Under the pieces are notes generated by a model. The model had not been told where the DNA came from. It made no database searches and saw nothing but the letters and a program-made list of their open reading frames with translations. From Sphingomonas sp. KRR8 (GTDB taxonomy: Bacteria > Pseudomonadota > Alphaproteobacteria > Sphingomonadales > Sphingomonadaceae), in the NCBI RefSeq assembly GCF_023559245.1, contig NZ_CP097462.1, positions 62,001 to 126,000 on the forward strand: a stretch of DNA of 64,000 nt, in the 5' to 3' direction. This document shows positions 26,894-36,134 of the stretch, piece after piece. The position numbers were made by a program, and so were the translations under genes. Every line of letters begins with the position of its first letter. Within the stretch, counting starts at the first letter, position 1.

Positions 26894-28327
26894 ATGCGTC
26901 ACCTTGCCGCTCTCTTGCTTTCTTGCGTCGCTGCTCCCGCGGTGGCCTCGCCCTCACCGCTTGCCCAGCCCACGAAGCTCGACCCCGCGTGGCAGGCCCG
27001 CACCCGATCCTTCCTGAAGCAGGCAATCGAGATCCCCAGCGTGGTGCAGCGCAACCAGGTCCCCGCCATGGCCGAGCTGGTCGCCAGCCACCTGCGGGAG
27101 GCCGGGTTCCCCGCCGACTCGATCCGCATCCTGCCCTATGAAGGACTGCCCGGCGACAAGACCGCTGCCCTGCTTTTCCGCTGGAAGGCCGAACGTCCCA
27201 CCAAGAAGCCAATGATGATCATCGGCCACATGGACGTGGTCGAGGCCAGGCGCGAGGATTGGGCGCGCGATCCGTTCGGCTTCGTCGAGGAGGGTGGGTA
27301 CTTCTACGGGTGCGGCACGTCGGACATGAAGAATGGCATCGTCGCGACCACGCTGGCGCTGGCCAAGCTCAAGGCTGCCGGGTTCAAGCCGAACCGCGAC
27401 ATCGTGCTGTTCTTCACCGGCGACGAAGAGACGATGCAGAATGGCGCGCTCAAGGGCTCGACCGAGTGGAAGAGCCTGCTCGACAGCGATTTCGCCCTCA
27501 ACGCCGATGGCGGCGGCGGCGCGTTTGACAAGAACGGCTGGCCGCTGGGCTATGCGCTCGACGCGGCCGAGAAGACCTACCAGACCTACTTCTTCACCGT
27601 TCACAACCGTGGCGGCCACAGCTCGCGCCCGCGGCCAGACAACGCCATCTACGAACTGGCCGACGCGCTGAAGAAGCTGCAGGGCTATCGCTTCCAGCCG
27701 CAATTGAACGATGTCACGCGCGCTTACTTCCAGGCCCGGCAGCTGGACGAAAAGGGGCCGCTGGGTGATGCGATGCGCCGCTGGCTCGCCAATCCGAACG
27801 ACGGCGCCGCGGCGGACGCGGTCGAGGCGAACGAGCTTGAGGCAGGCAAGACCCGCACCCGCTGTGTCGCGACCATGCTGAGCGGCGGACACGCCGACAA
27901 CGCGCTGGCGCAGACCGCCAAGGCCACGGTCAATTGCCGGATCATGCCCGGCGTCGAGCCGCGCACGGTGCAGGCGGAGCTTCAGGCGCTGGTCGGCAAG
28001 GGCGTGGAAATCACTCCGGATCCCAGCTTCATCGGCAAACCGACGCCGGTGCCTGCGATCCGCCCCGACGTGCTCGCCGCCTACACCGCTGCCGTCCGGC
28101 AGCTGCGCGGGCCGACCATGCGGGTCATCCCCAACATGGCGACGGGCACCAGCGATGCCAGCTTCTTCCGTTCCGGCGGCATTCCCACCTACGGCGTCGA
28201 CGGCAGTTGGGGCATCAGCCCGGACGACGAGCGTGCGCACGGGTTGAACGAGCGCATTCCGGTGGCTGCGGCCTATGATGACGTGCTTCACTGGGAGATC
28301 ATGATCCGCCAACTGGCCGGGAGGTAA
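26894..28327 (+). CDS. Secreted M20-family metallopeptidase
   Basis: A 477-residue enzyme with signal peptide (MRHLAALLLSCVAAPAVA). Metal-binding and catalytic motifs are visible: MIIGHMDVVEA, FYGCGTSDMKNG, FFTGDEETMQNGA, and the late His in DERAHGLNERIP. The dimerisation insert (HNRGGHSSRPRPDNAIYELA) is present. Members hydrolyse peptides or N-acyl amino acids. With the M28 enzyme at 22793 it suggests a small secreted peptidase region. Confidence 0.9.
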   Translation: MRHLAALLLSCVAAPAVASPSPLAQPTKLDPAWQARTRSFLKQAIEIPSVVQRNQVPAMAELVASHLREAGFPADSIRILPYEGLPGDKTAALLFRWKAERPTKKPMMIIGHMDVVEARREDWARDPFGFVEEGGYFYGCGTSDMKNGIVATTLALAKLKAAGFKPNRDIVLFFTGDEETMQNGALKGSTEWKSLLDSDFALNADGGGGAFDKNGWPLGYALDAAEKTYQTYFFTVHNRGGHSSRPRPDNAIYELADALKKLQGYRFQPQLNDVTRAYFQARQLDEKGPLGDAMRRWLANPNDGAAADAVEANELEAGKTRTRCVATMLSGGHADNALAQTAKATVNCRIMPGVEPRTVQAELQALVGKGVEITPDPSFIGKPTPVPAIRPDVLAAYTAAVRQLRGPTMRVIPNMATGTSDASFFRSGGIPTYGVDGSWGISPDDERAHGLNERIPVAAAYDDVLHWEIMIRQLAGR

Positions 28328-28355
28328 GCGCGGCGCAAAAAGGGGGAGGCGGCAG

Positions 28356-29015
28356 GTGAGCGAACCGGAGAGCCTGAACGAGGTCGAGCCGCTGGTGCGC
28401 CACATCGCGCGGCACAATTACGACCGGCTGCTGATGCTCTCGGACGGCGTGTTCGCCATCGCCATCACCTTGCTTGCGCTGGAGCTGAAGGTGCCCGAGC
28501 AGTGGGATGGCACGCTTGCCGACCTGCTGCGACAAAGCTGGCGCTCGATCTTCGCTTTCCTGTTCGGCTTCGGCGTGGTCGGCCTGTTCTGGGCTGCGCA
28601 TCGCCGGATGTTCGCCAAGCTTACGGCTGCAGACGTGCCGCTGACGGTGATCAACCTGTTCCTGCTGTGCCTGGTCTCGCTGACCCCGGCAGTGGCCGAG
28701 CTGCTGGCGACGCATGGGCCGGCCAAGGGCATCTCTTATTATTTCGCCTTGTTCGCCGCCATCGGCGTGACGCAGCTCCTGCTGTGGTCCTATGCCGTGT
28801 TCGTCGGACGACTGGCGCACTCGGACCTGACGGTACACGGCGCCCGGCTTGAACTGCTGAGGCTCTCCATTCCAGCCATTGTCGGGACCGGAATGACCCT
28901 CGCGCTCGGGCTTGGCGTAACGATGGAGGATCGTTGGGCCTTGCCTCTGCTCCTCTTCATCGTGGTGCCGACGGCGTTGCTGCGCCGCCGGCTCCATCGA
29001 AGGGCCGCTGCCTAG
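28356..29015 (+). CDS. TMEM175-family (DUF1211) membrane protein, probable K+ channel
   Basis: A 219-residue protein with about six membrane segments. The first carries the TMEM175 signature LSDGVFAIAITLLALEL (FSD-type, residues about 27-43). Bacterial TMEM175 proteins are potassium-leak channels. It starts with GTG at 28356 preceded by GGAGG. Its 3' end overlaps the convergent gene at 29012 by 4 bp. Confidence 0.88.
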   Translation: MSEPESLNEVEPLVRHIARHNYDRLLMLSDGVFAIAITLLALELKVPEQWDGTLADLLRQSWRSIFAFLFGFGVVGLFWAAHRRMFAKLTAADVPLTVINLFLLCLVSLTPAVAELLATHGPAKGISYYFALFAAIGVTQLLLWSYAVFVGRLAHSDLTVHGARLELLRLSIPAIVGTGMTLALGLGVTMEDRWALPLLLFIVVPTALLRRRLHRRAAA

Positions 29016-29446
29016 CGGATCAACGCCTGGATGATCTGCTGGACGACCTGCGTGCGCGGGTCGACCCCGTACAGGTAGCCGCTGTTGTCCGAATAATAAC
29101 GGTAGTTCCGGTTGAGATCGTAGCGCTCCCGCACGTCGTACGGGATGCTGTTGTAGTTGTAATAGCGATAGCCGTAGCTCTGCGCATAACGGTCGCCACG
29201 GTTCAGGCGGCGAGCCTGGCCCGGCGGCATGCAGCCGTTGTGCTTCTTGGCGAGGCCCGGCGGACACCCGCGATCGTTGTAGCCGTAGCCGTAGCGGTCG
29301 CCACGATCGCCTTGGTCGCGCTGCTCCCAGCGGTCCCGATCTCCACCATGACCATTGCCATGACCGTGGCCGTTGCCCGGCTTGGCCGCGGCCGGAGCCG
29401 CGATGACGGCGAGCGCTGCGCCCGCGATGAGAAATGCGTGTTTCAT
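29012..29446 (-). CDS. Secreted Gly/Tyr/Arg-rich protein of unknown function
   Basis: A 144-residue exported protein (signal peptide MKHAFLIAGAALAVIAAPAAA). A His/Gly/Asp-rich stretch (NGHGHGNGHGGDRDRW) is followed by CPPGLAKKHNGCMPPGQARR, a motif widespread in secreted sphingomonad proteins, then many Tyr/Asn/Arg residues. The His-rich part could bind metal and the RcnB family has a comparable build, but I cannot assign a function. The 169-bp gap to mdh (29447-29615) is divergent promoter space. Confidence 0.65.
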   Translation of the reverse strand: MKHAFLIAGAALAVIAAPAAAKPGNGHGHGNGHGGDRDRWEQRDQGDRGDRYGYGYNDRGCPPGLAKKHNGCMPPGQARRLNRGDRYAQSYGYRYYNYNSIPYDVRERYDLNRNYRYYSDNSGYLYGVDPRTQVVQQIIQALIR

Positions 29447-29597
29447 CTCTTTTTCCTAACGATGACGCGGTGAACCGCGCCTGATGAAGCTGTTAACCCA
29501 CGAGACTACCGAGCGGTTGCCCCGTCGCGCCTCAAGGGCTAGAGGCCCCCTCGCACCCGCCGCCGGTCCTCGGCCGGCTTCCATACGCTAGTTCTGA

Positions 29598-30578
<981 letters not shown>

Positions 30579-30586
30579 ACAGCAGT

Positions 30587-30633
30587 GCTCCCGCGAAGGC
30601 GGGAGCCCAGACCGTCCTCGCGTCTGCGAGGAC
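30587..30633. repeat. Pair of REP-like palindromes after mdh
   Basis: Two hairpins, each with an 8-bp stem and 4-nt loop: GCTCCCGC-gaag-GCGGGAGC at 30587-30606 and GTCCTCGC-gtct-GCGAGGAC at 30614-30633, separated by 7 nt. The first recurs with small changes at 31873, 36072 and, inside sucB, at 35095. The second ends 14 bp before the GIY-YIG start codon. No T-run follows, so a simple terminator is less likely than a dispersed repeat that may shape the mRNA. Confidence 0.8.
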
Positions 30634-30647
30634 ATGAGGACAAAGGA

Positions 30648-30935
30648 ATGAAGGCTGGCTTCGTCTACATCATGGCGAACCAGCGCAACGGAACGATTTA
30701 CACGGGCTCGACGAGCAATCTGGTTCAGCGCGCTTATCAGCATCGCAACCAGCTGATCGATGGGTTTACGAAGGAACATGGCTGCGGCTTGCTGGTCTGG
30801 TTCGAAGCACACGACGATCTGCAGGAAGCGCGGCAGCGCGAACTGCAGATCAAGAAGTGGAACCGGCTTTGGAAGCTTCGGCTGATCGAAGAGGTCAATC
30901 CGCAATGGAAGGACCTCTATGAGTCATTGTTTTAA
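30648..30935 (+). CDS. Single-domain GIY-YIG endonuclease
   Basis: A 95-residue protein consisting almost entirely of one GIY-YIG nuclease domain. The family elements are intact: FVYIM for GIY, TIYTGSTSN for YIG, the catalytic Arg in LVQRAYQHR and the metal-binding Glu in EARQRELQIKKWNRLWK. No extra DNA-binding domain is present. Start at 30648 is preceded by AAAGGA. It is bracketed by REP-like hairpins (30587-30633 and 30942-30961) between mdh and sucD. Small GIY-YIG proteins of this type are abundant in alphaproteobacteria, and I know of no defined role. Association with the palindromes is my inference. Confidence 0.9.
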   Translation: MKAGFVYIMANQRNGTIYTGSTSNLVQRAYQHRNQLIDGFTKEHGCGLLVWFEAHDDLQEARQRELQIKKWNRLWKLRLIEEVNPQWKDLYESLF

Positions 30936-30941
30936 GGCTGG

Positions 30942-30961
30942 GCCCCCGCCTGCGCGGGGGC
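30942..30961. repeat. REP-like palindrome between GIY-YIG gene and sucD
   Basis: GCCCCCGC-ctgc-GCGGGGGC: a perfect 8-bp stem with 4-nt loop, beginning 7 bp after the GIY-YIG stop and ending 19 bp before sucD. With its flanking CTGG it resembles the reverse complement of the first hairpin after mdh, so the nuclease gene has a forward unit on its left and an inverted unit on its right. Confidence 0.78.
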
Positions 30962-30980
30962 ACATGGGAGCTGCTATCGA

Positions 30981-31865
30981 ATGAGCATTCTCGTCAACAA
31001 GAACACCAAGGTCATAACCCAGGGCATGACCGGGGAGACCGGCACCTTCCATACGCAGCAGGCGCTCGCCTACGGGACCCAGATGGTCGGCGGCGTGACC
31101 CCCGGGAAGGGTGGCACCGAGCACATCGGCCTGCCGGTGTTCGACACCGTCGAAGAAGCCGTTGCCAGGACTGGCGCCGACGCGTCCGTCATCTACGTCC
31201 CGCCGCCCTTCGCCGCGGACTCGATCCTGGAAGCGATCGACGCAGAGGTCCCGCTGATCGTCTGCATCACCGAGGGCATTCCCGTGCTGGACATGGTCAA
31301 GGTCAAGCGGGCGCTGGATGGCTCCAAGTCCCGGCTGATCGGGCCGAACTGCCCGGGCGTGCTGACGCCTGAGGAATGCAAGATCGGCATCATGCCGGGC
31401 AACATCTTCAAGAAGGGCAGCGTCGGTGTGGTCAGTCGCTCCGGCACGCTGACCTATGAGGCGGTGTTCCAGACCACCAACGAGGGCCTCGGCCAGACCA
31501 CCGCGGTCGGCATCGGCGGCGACCCGGTCAAGGGCACCGAGTTCATCGACATGCTCGAGATGTTCCTTGCCGACGACGCGACCAAGTCGATCATCATGAT
31601 CGGTGAGATCGGCGGCTCCGCGGAAGAGGACGCCGCTCAGTTCCTCGCCGACGAGGCGAAGCGCGGCCGCAAGAAGCCGACGGTCGGCTTCATCGCCGGC
31701 CGCACCGCCCCTCCGGGCCGCCGCATGGGCCACGCCGGCGCGATCGTCTCGGGCGGCAAGGGCGACGCGGAATCGAAGATCGCGGCGATGGAAGCGGCTG
31801 GCATTACCGTGTCGCCGAGCCCATCTGAGCTTGGCAAGACGCTGAAGGCGCTCCTTAACGGATAA
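30981..31865 (+). CDS. sucD: Succinyl-CoA ligase, alpha subunit
   Basis: A 294-residue subunit with CoA-binding N-terminal half ([29 protein letters not shown]), the [23 protein letters not shown] block, and the active-site phosphohistidine in [16 protein letters not shown]. The partner beta subunit gene sucC is not adjacent, although mdh-sucC-sucD is the common order; the GIY-YIG gene occupies that place here. The start at 30981 follows the REP-like hairpin. Confidence 0.96.
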   Translation: MSILVNKNTKVITQGMTGETGTFHTQQALAYGTQMVGGVTPGKGGTEHIGLPVFDTVEEAVARTGADASVIYVPPPFAADSILEAIDAEVPLIVCITEGIPVLDMVKVKRALDGSKSRLIGPNCPGVLTPEECKIGIMPGNIFKKGSVGVVSRSGTLTYEAVFQTTNEGLGQTTAVGIGGDPVKGTEFIDMLEMFLADDATKSIIMIGEIGGSAEEDAAQFLADEAKRGRKKPTVGFIAGRTAPPGRRMGHAGAIVSGGKGDAESKIAAMEAAGITVSPSPSELGKTLKALLNG

Positions 31866-31872
31866 ATCTTTT

Positions 31873-31948
31873 GCACCTGCGAAGGCGGGTGCCCACATAT
31901 CCGGTGAAGGCGCTACAAGAGGTGTGGGTTCCCGCCTCTCGTGGGAGC
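31873..31948. repeat. REP-like palindrome pair between sucD and sucA
   Basis: First hairpin GCACCTGC-gaag-GCGGGTGC at 31873-31892 (one G-T wobble) has the same loop as the unit after mdh. Second hairpin at 31928-31948 (arms GTTCCCGC / GTGGGAGC, 5-nt loop, two wobbles) lies 14 bp before the sucA ATG, close to its ribosome site. The 35 bp between them show no gene. Confidence 0.75.
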
Positions 31949-31962
31949 ACAAAGAGGCGGTG

Positions 31963-34782
31963 ATGGACGTATTCGAGACTGAGCAGGGACCGAGCTGGGC
32001 GCGGCCGAACTGGCCGGTGACGACCCTCGACGACCTCAATCTCGGGCTTGATCCGACCGAAGCCAGCATCGAGCAGGTCGCCAAGGCTGCGAAGGCGCAG
32101 GCGCAAGCGGCGGGAGTGACCGACGAGGCCGCGCTGCACAAGGCGGCCGACGACAGCGTCCGAGCGATGATGCTGATCCGCACCTACCGTGTGCGCGGGC
32201 ATCTTGCCGCCGACCTCGACCCGCTTGGCCTCTCGCACCGGGAATTGCCGGCCGACCTGACGCCGGAATATCATGGCTTCACCGGCGCCGACCTCGACCG
32301 CCCGGTCTATATCGCGGGTGCGCTCGGGCTGCAGACGGCCACTGTCAACGAAATCGTCGCCATCCTGCGCAAGAATTACTGCGCGAAGATCGGTCTCGAA
32401 TATATGCACATCAACGATCTTGGGGAGCGCCGCTTTCTCCAGGACCGGATGGAAGGCCGTGACAAGGGCGTCAGCTTCACGCCCGAGGGCAAGCAGGCGA
32501 TCCTGGAAAAGGTGATCCACGGCGAGCAGTGGGAGCGCTTTCTCGCCAAGAAGTATGTCGGGACCAAGCGGTTCGGCCTCGACGGCGGCGAGAGCATGAT
32601 CCCCGCGCTCGAAAGCGTCATCAAATATGGCGGCCAGATGGGCGTCGAGGAAGTCACCATCGGCATGGCCCACCGAGGCCGGCTGAACGTCCTCGCCAAC
32701 GTCATGGGCAAGCCCTACCGCGCCATTTTCAATGAGTTCGCGGGCGGCAGCGCCAACCCGCAGGACGTGGGCGGCTCCGGCGACGTCAAATATCACCTCG
32801 GCACCAGCTCCGACCGCGAGTTCGACGGGGTCAAGGTCCACCTCTCGCTTCAGGCCAATCCCTCGCACCTGGAGGCCGTGAATCCGGTCGTGCTGGGCAA
32901 GGCTCGCGCGGTGCAGGTGATCAAGGACGACGCGCAGGGCGACAAGGTGCTGCCCGTCCTGCTCCACGGCGACGCGGCCTTTGCCGGCCAGGGCATCGTC
33001 TGGGAATGTCTCAGCTTCTCGGGACTGCCCGGCTACGGCACCGGCGGCTGCCTGCATTTCGTGATCAACAACCAGGTGGGATTCACCACCTCGCCGCAGT
33101 TCGCGCGGTCTTCGCCTTACCCGTCGGACGTGGCCAAGGGGATCATGGCGCCGATCCTGCACGTCAACGGCGATGATCCCGAAGCGGTCACCTTCTGCTG
33201 CAAGCTCGCCATCGAGTTCCGGCAGAAGTTCAATCGTGACATCGTGATCGACATGTGGTGCTACCGCCGCTTCGGCCACAATGAGGGCGACGAGCCCAGC
33301 TTCACCCAGCCGCTGATGTATGACGCGATTCGTCAGCACCCGCTGGTCAGCAAGCTGTACGGCGACCGGCTGATTGCCGAAGGCGTCGTCGACCAGGCCT
33401 GGATTGATGCCAAGACCGCCGAGTTCACTCAGCTCCTCGAGGGTGAGTTCCAGGCCGGCGCCAGCTATCGCCCAAACAAGGCTGACTGGTTCGAAGGCCG
33501 CTGGGCGGGGCTCAGCCGGCCGGACGAGCCGGTCAGCGGCCGCCGCAATACGGGCACCGCGATCGACGCGGAGGAGTTGGAGCGGATCGGCGAGGCGATC
33601 ACGACCGTCCCGGCTGATTTCGCCATGCACAAGACACTGCAGCGGATCATCGAGGCCAAGCGCCAGATGTTCGGCGCGGGTGCGAACTTCGACTGGGCGA
33701 CGGCCGAGGCCTTGGCCTTCGGCGCGCTGCTGGCCGAAGGGCACAACGTCCGCCTGTCGGGCCAGGACAGCGGCCGCGGCACCTTCTCGCAGCGCCACGC
33801 GGTGTGGACCGACCAGCGCACCGGCGCCAAGTTCGTGCCCCTGACCCGCATCGACAGCGGCCGGTTCGAGGTGCGCGACAGCCCGCTGTCAGAATTCGGC
33901 GTGCTCGGCTTTGAATATGGCTACAGCCTGGCCGACCCCCGGACCCTGGTGCTGTGGGAGGCTCAGTTCGGCGACTTCGCCAACGGCGCGCAGGTCATCA
34001 TCGACCAGTTCATCGCCAGCGGCGAGGCCAAGTGGCTGCGCGCCAGCGGGCTCGTGCTGTTGCTTCCCCACGGCTTCGAGGGCCAAGGACCGGAACACAG
34101 CTCGGCCCGGCTGGAGCGCTACCTCCAGCTGTGCGCCGACGACAACATCCAGGTCGCTTACCCGACCACGCCGGCCAACTACTTCCACATGCTTCGGCGC
34201 CAGCTGCTTCGCGACTTCCGCAAGCCGCTGGTGGTGATGACGCCCAAGTCGCTGCTGCGCCACAAGCTGGCCGTGTCGACGGCGGCCGACTTCACCGGTG
34301 AGAGCCACTTCATGCGGATCCTGTCCGACCTGAACCCGCCGGCGCCGGGCAAGACGCGGCGACTGGTCCTTTGCTCGGGCAAGATCGCCTATGAGCTGAT
34401 CGAGGCACGGGACGCGGCTAGCGCGACCGACATCGAAATCGTCCGGCTCGAGCAGCTATATCCCTTCCCGTCGGAGCCCTTGATCAAGCGGCTGCAGGCC
34501 ATGCCGGCGCTCGAGGAAGTGGTCTGGTGCCAGGAAGAGCCGCGCAACAACGGTGCGTGGTTCTTCGTGGAGCCGTTCATCGAGGAAGCGCTGAAGGCCG
34601 CCGGCAAGAACCTGCGCCCACGCTACGCCGGCCGTGCCGCGTCGGCTTCCCCGGCGACTGGCCTCGCCAAGCGCCACGCCGCCGAGCAGACCGATCTCGT
34701 CGGCGACGCGCTCGGCACCCCGCAATCGACCAATGCCGCGGTCGAGGCTAAACAGCCCGAACCCGCCAAGGCCAACAGCTAG
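31963..34782 (+). CDS. sucA: 2-oxoglutarate dehydrogenase E1 component
   Basis: A 939-residue thiamine-diphosphate enzyme that decarboxylates 2-oxoglutarate. It has the N-terminal E2-binding segment (MDVFETEQGPSWARPNWP), MAHRGRLNVLANVMGKP, the HLGTSSDREF block, the ThDP motif region GDAAFAGQGIVWECLSFSGL ... NNQVGFTT, CYRRFGHNEGDEPSFTQP, and the transketolase-like C-terminal half (SGQDSGRGTFSQRHAV). Length is normal for the family. The start at 31963 is set by the conserved N-terminus; the frame runs upstream through a REP-like hairpin. sucB follows after 9 bp. Confidence 0.97.
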   Translation: MDVFETEQGPSWARPNWPVTTLDDLNLGLDPTEASIEQVAKAAKAQAQAAGVTDEAALHKAADDSVRAMMLIRTYRVRGHLAADLDPLGLSHRELPADLTPEYHGFTGADLDRPVYIAGALGLQTATVNEIVAILRKNYCAKIGLEYMHINDLGERRFLQDRMEGRDKGVSFTPEGKQAILEKVIHGEQWERFLAKKYVGTKRFGLDGGESMIPALESVIKYGGQMGVEEVTIGMAHRGRLNVLANVMGKPYRAIFNEFAGGSANPQDVGGSGDVKYHLGTSSDREFDGVKVHLSLQANPSHLEAVNPVVLGKARAVQVIKDDAQGDKVLPVLLHGDAAFAGQGIVWECLSFSGLPGYGTGGCLHFVINNQVGFTTSPQFARSSPYPSDVAKGIMAPILHVNGDDPEAVTFCCKLAIEFRQKFNRDIVIDMWCYRRFGHNEGDEPSFTQPLMYDAIRQHPLVSKLYGDRLIAEGVVDQAWIDAKTAEFTQLLEGEFQAGASYRPNKADWFEGRWAGLSRPDEPVSGRRNTGTAIDAEELERIGEAITTVPADFAMHKTLQRIIEAKRQMFGAGANFDWATAEALAFGALLAEGHNVRLSGQDSGRGTFSQRHAVWTDQRTGAKFVPLTRIDSGRFEVRDSPLSEFGVLGFEYGYSLADPRTLVLWEAQFGDFANGAQVIIDQFIASGEAKWLRASGLVLLLPHGFEGQGPEHSSARLERYLQLCADDNIQVAYPTTPANYFHMLRRQLLRDFRKPLVVMTPKSLLRHKLAVSTAADFTGESHFMRILSDLNPPAPGKTRRLVLCSGKIAYELIEARDAASATDIEIVRLEQLYPFPSEPLIKRLQAMPALEEVVWCQEEPRNNGAWFFVEPFIEEALKAAGKNLRPRYAGRAASASPATGLAKRHAAEQTDLVGDALGTPQSTNAAVEAKQPEPAKANS

Positions 34783-34791
34783 AGGACCCCG

Positions 34792-36063
34792 ATGGGCATC
34801 GAAGTCAAAGTCCCCACGCTCGGCGAGAGCATCACCGAAGCGACGCTCGGCCAATGGCTCAAGAAGCCCGGCGAGGCGGTCGCGGTGGACGAGCCGATCG
34901 CCAGCCTCGAAACTGACAAGGTCTCGGTCGACGTGCCTTCACCGGTGGCGGGCACCTTCGGCGAAGCGCTGGTGGGCGAGGGTGATACGGTCAATGTTGG
35001 CGCGGTGATCGCCACGATCGCCGAAGGTGCGGGCGGCAGTGCCCCGGTCCCGAGCAGCGCTCCCACGCAAGCCAGCGCTCCGGCTCAGACTAGTGCTCCC
35101 GCGTCGGCGGGAGTTCAGTCCCCGGCTTCGAGCCACGAAATCACCGACGAACAAGCGCAGGCCCTTCGCTTGAGCCCAGCGGTCCGCCGCGCCGTGCAGG
35201 AAAGCGGTGTCGACCCGTCGGCGCTGACCGGCACTGGCAAGGACGGCCGCCTGACCAAGGAAGACATAGCCAAGGCCGCCGGTGAGCCGACGGCCAAGGC
35301 GCCGGCCGCGCCCGCCGCGGCTCCGGCGCCTGCCGCCGCGCCGCAGGCTGCGCCTGTCGGCAACCGCAGCGAGGAACGCGTTCGCATGACGCGCCTTCGC
35401 CAGACGATCGCCACCCGCCTCAAGGACGCGCAGAACACCGCTGCGCTGCTGACGACGTTCAACGACGTCGACATGACCGAGGTGATCGCAGCCCGCGCCC
35501 GCTACAAGGACCTGTTCGAGAAGAAGCACGGCATTCGCCTTGGCTTCATGGGCTTCTTCGTGAAGGCGGTGGCGCTTGCCGCCCGCGACGTGCCCTCCGT
35601 CAATGCCCGCATCGAGGGCGACGAGATCGTCTACGCCAACTACCTCGACGTCTCGGTGGCCGTGTCGGCGCCCAAGGGTCTCGTCGTTCCCGTGATCCGC
35701 TCGGCCGACCAGATGAGCTTCGCCGAGATCGAGAAGACGATCGCCGGCTATGGCAAGAAGGCCAAGGACGGCACGCTCACTGCCGACGACATGAAGGGCG
35801 GCACCTTCACCATTTCCAACGGCGGCGTGTTCGGCTCGCTCCTGTCGACCCCGATCATCAACCCGCCGCAGTCGGCGGTTCTCGGGATGCACCGGATCGA
35901 GGAGCGGCCGGTGGTCAAGGATGGCCAGATCGTCGCCCGCCCGATGATGTATCTGGCCCTCTCCTACGATCACCGTCTGATCGACGGCCGCGAGGCGGTC
36001 ACCTTCCTCGTCCGCGTCAAGGAAGCGATCGAGGATCCGACACGGCTGCTGATCGATCTCTAA
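34792..36063 (+). CDS. sucB: Dihydrolipoamide succinyltransferase (E2 of 2-oxoglutarate dehydrogenase)
   Basis: A 423-residue E2. It has one lipoyl domain (lipoyl-Lys43 in [12 protein letters not shown]), an Ala/Pro/Ser-rich linker (about 80-118), an E3/E1-binding domain ([21 protein letters not shown], about 124-158), a second linker, and a catalytic domain ending in the active site [12 protein letters not shown]. The first linker carries a REP-like palindrome (35095-35114) in frame, read as APASAGV. Co-transcribed with sucA. Confidence 0.96.
   Translation: MGIEVKVPTLGESITEATLGQWLKKPGEAVAVDEPIASLETDKVSVDVPSPVAGTFGEALVGEGDTVNVGAVIATIAEGAGGSAPVPSSAPTQASAPAQTSAPASAGVQSPASSHEITDEQAQALRLSPAVRRAVQESGVDPSALTGTGKDGRLTKEDIAKAAGEPTAKAPAAPAAAPAPAAAPQAAPVGNRSEERVRMTRLRQTIATRLKDAQNTAALLTTFNDVDMTEVIAARARYKDLFEKKHGIRLGFMGFFVKAVALAARDVPSVNARIEGDEIVYANYLDVSVAVSAPKGLVVPVIRSADQMSFAEIEKTIAGYGKKAKDGTLTADDMKGGTFTISNGGVFGSLLSTPIINPPQSAVLGMHRIEERPVVKDGQIVARPMMYLALSYDHRLIDGREAVTFLVRVKEAIEDPTRLLIDL
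35095..35114. repeat. REP-like palindrome inside the sucB coding sequence
   Basis: GCTCCCGC-gtcg-GCGGGAGT, an 8-bp stem (closing G-T wobble) and 4-nt loop, inside the disordered linker of SucB. With flanks it matches the hairpin after mdh at 23 of 28 positions, counted by eye. It encodes residues 102-108 without breaking the frame. Confidence 0.65.
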
Positions 36064-36071
36064 GGCAATGT

Positions 36072-36120
36072 GCTCCCGCGAACGTGGGAGCCTCGTACTG
36101 GGTCCCGGCCTCCGCGGGAC
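36072..36120. repeat. REP-like palindrome pair between sucB and lpdA
   Basis: First hairpin GCTCCCGC-gaac-GTGGGAGC at 36072-36091 (one wobble), second at 36102-36120 (arms GTCCCG / CGGGAC with a longer loop). The second ends 14 bp before the lpdA ATG, next to its GAAGGA ribosome site. Same arrangement as the units before sucA and the GIY-YIG gene. Confidence 0.75.
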
Positions 36121-36134
36121 ACGAAGGAATGAAC

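Noticed and set aside
30587..31948. CRISPR array in the mdh-sucA region
   Set aside because: The repeats are few, irregularly spaced, palindromic and lie between ordinary genes, with no spacers or cas genes.
31855..33798. 647-codon open frame opposite sucA
   Set aside because: It mirrors sucA codons, has no recognisable domain and covers intergenic REP-like DNA. Judged a shadow frame.
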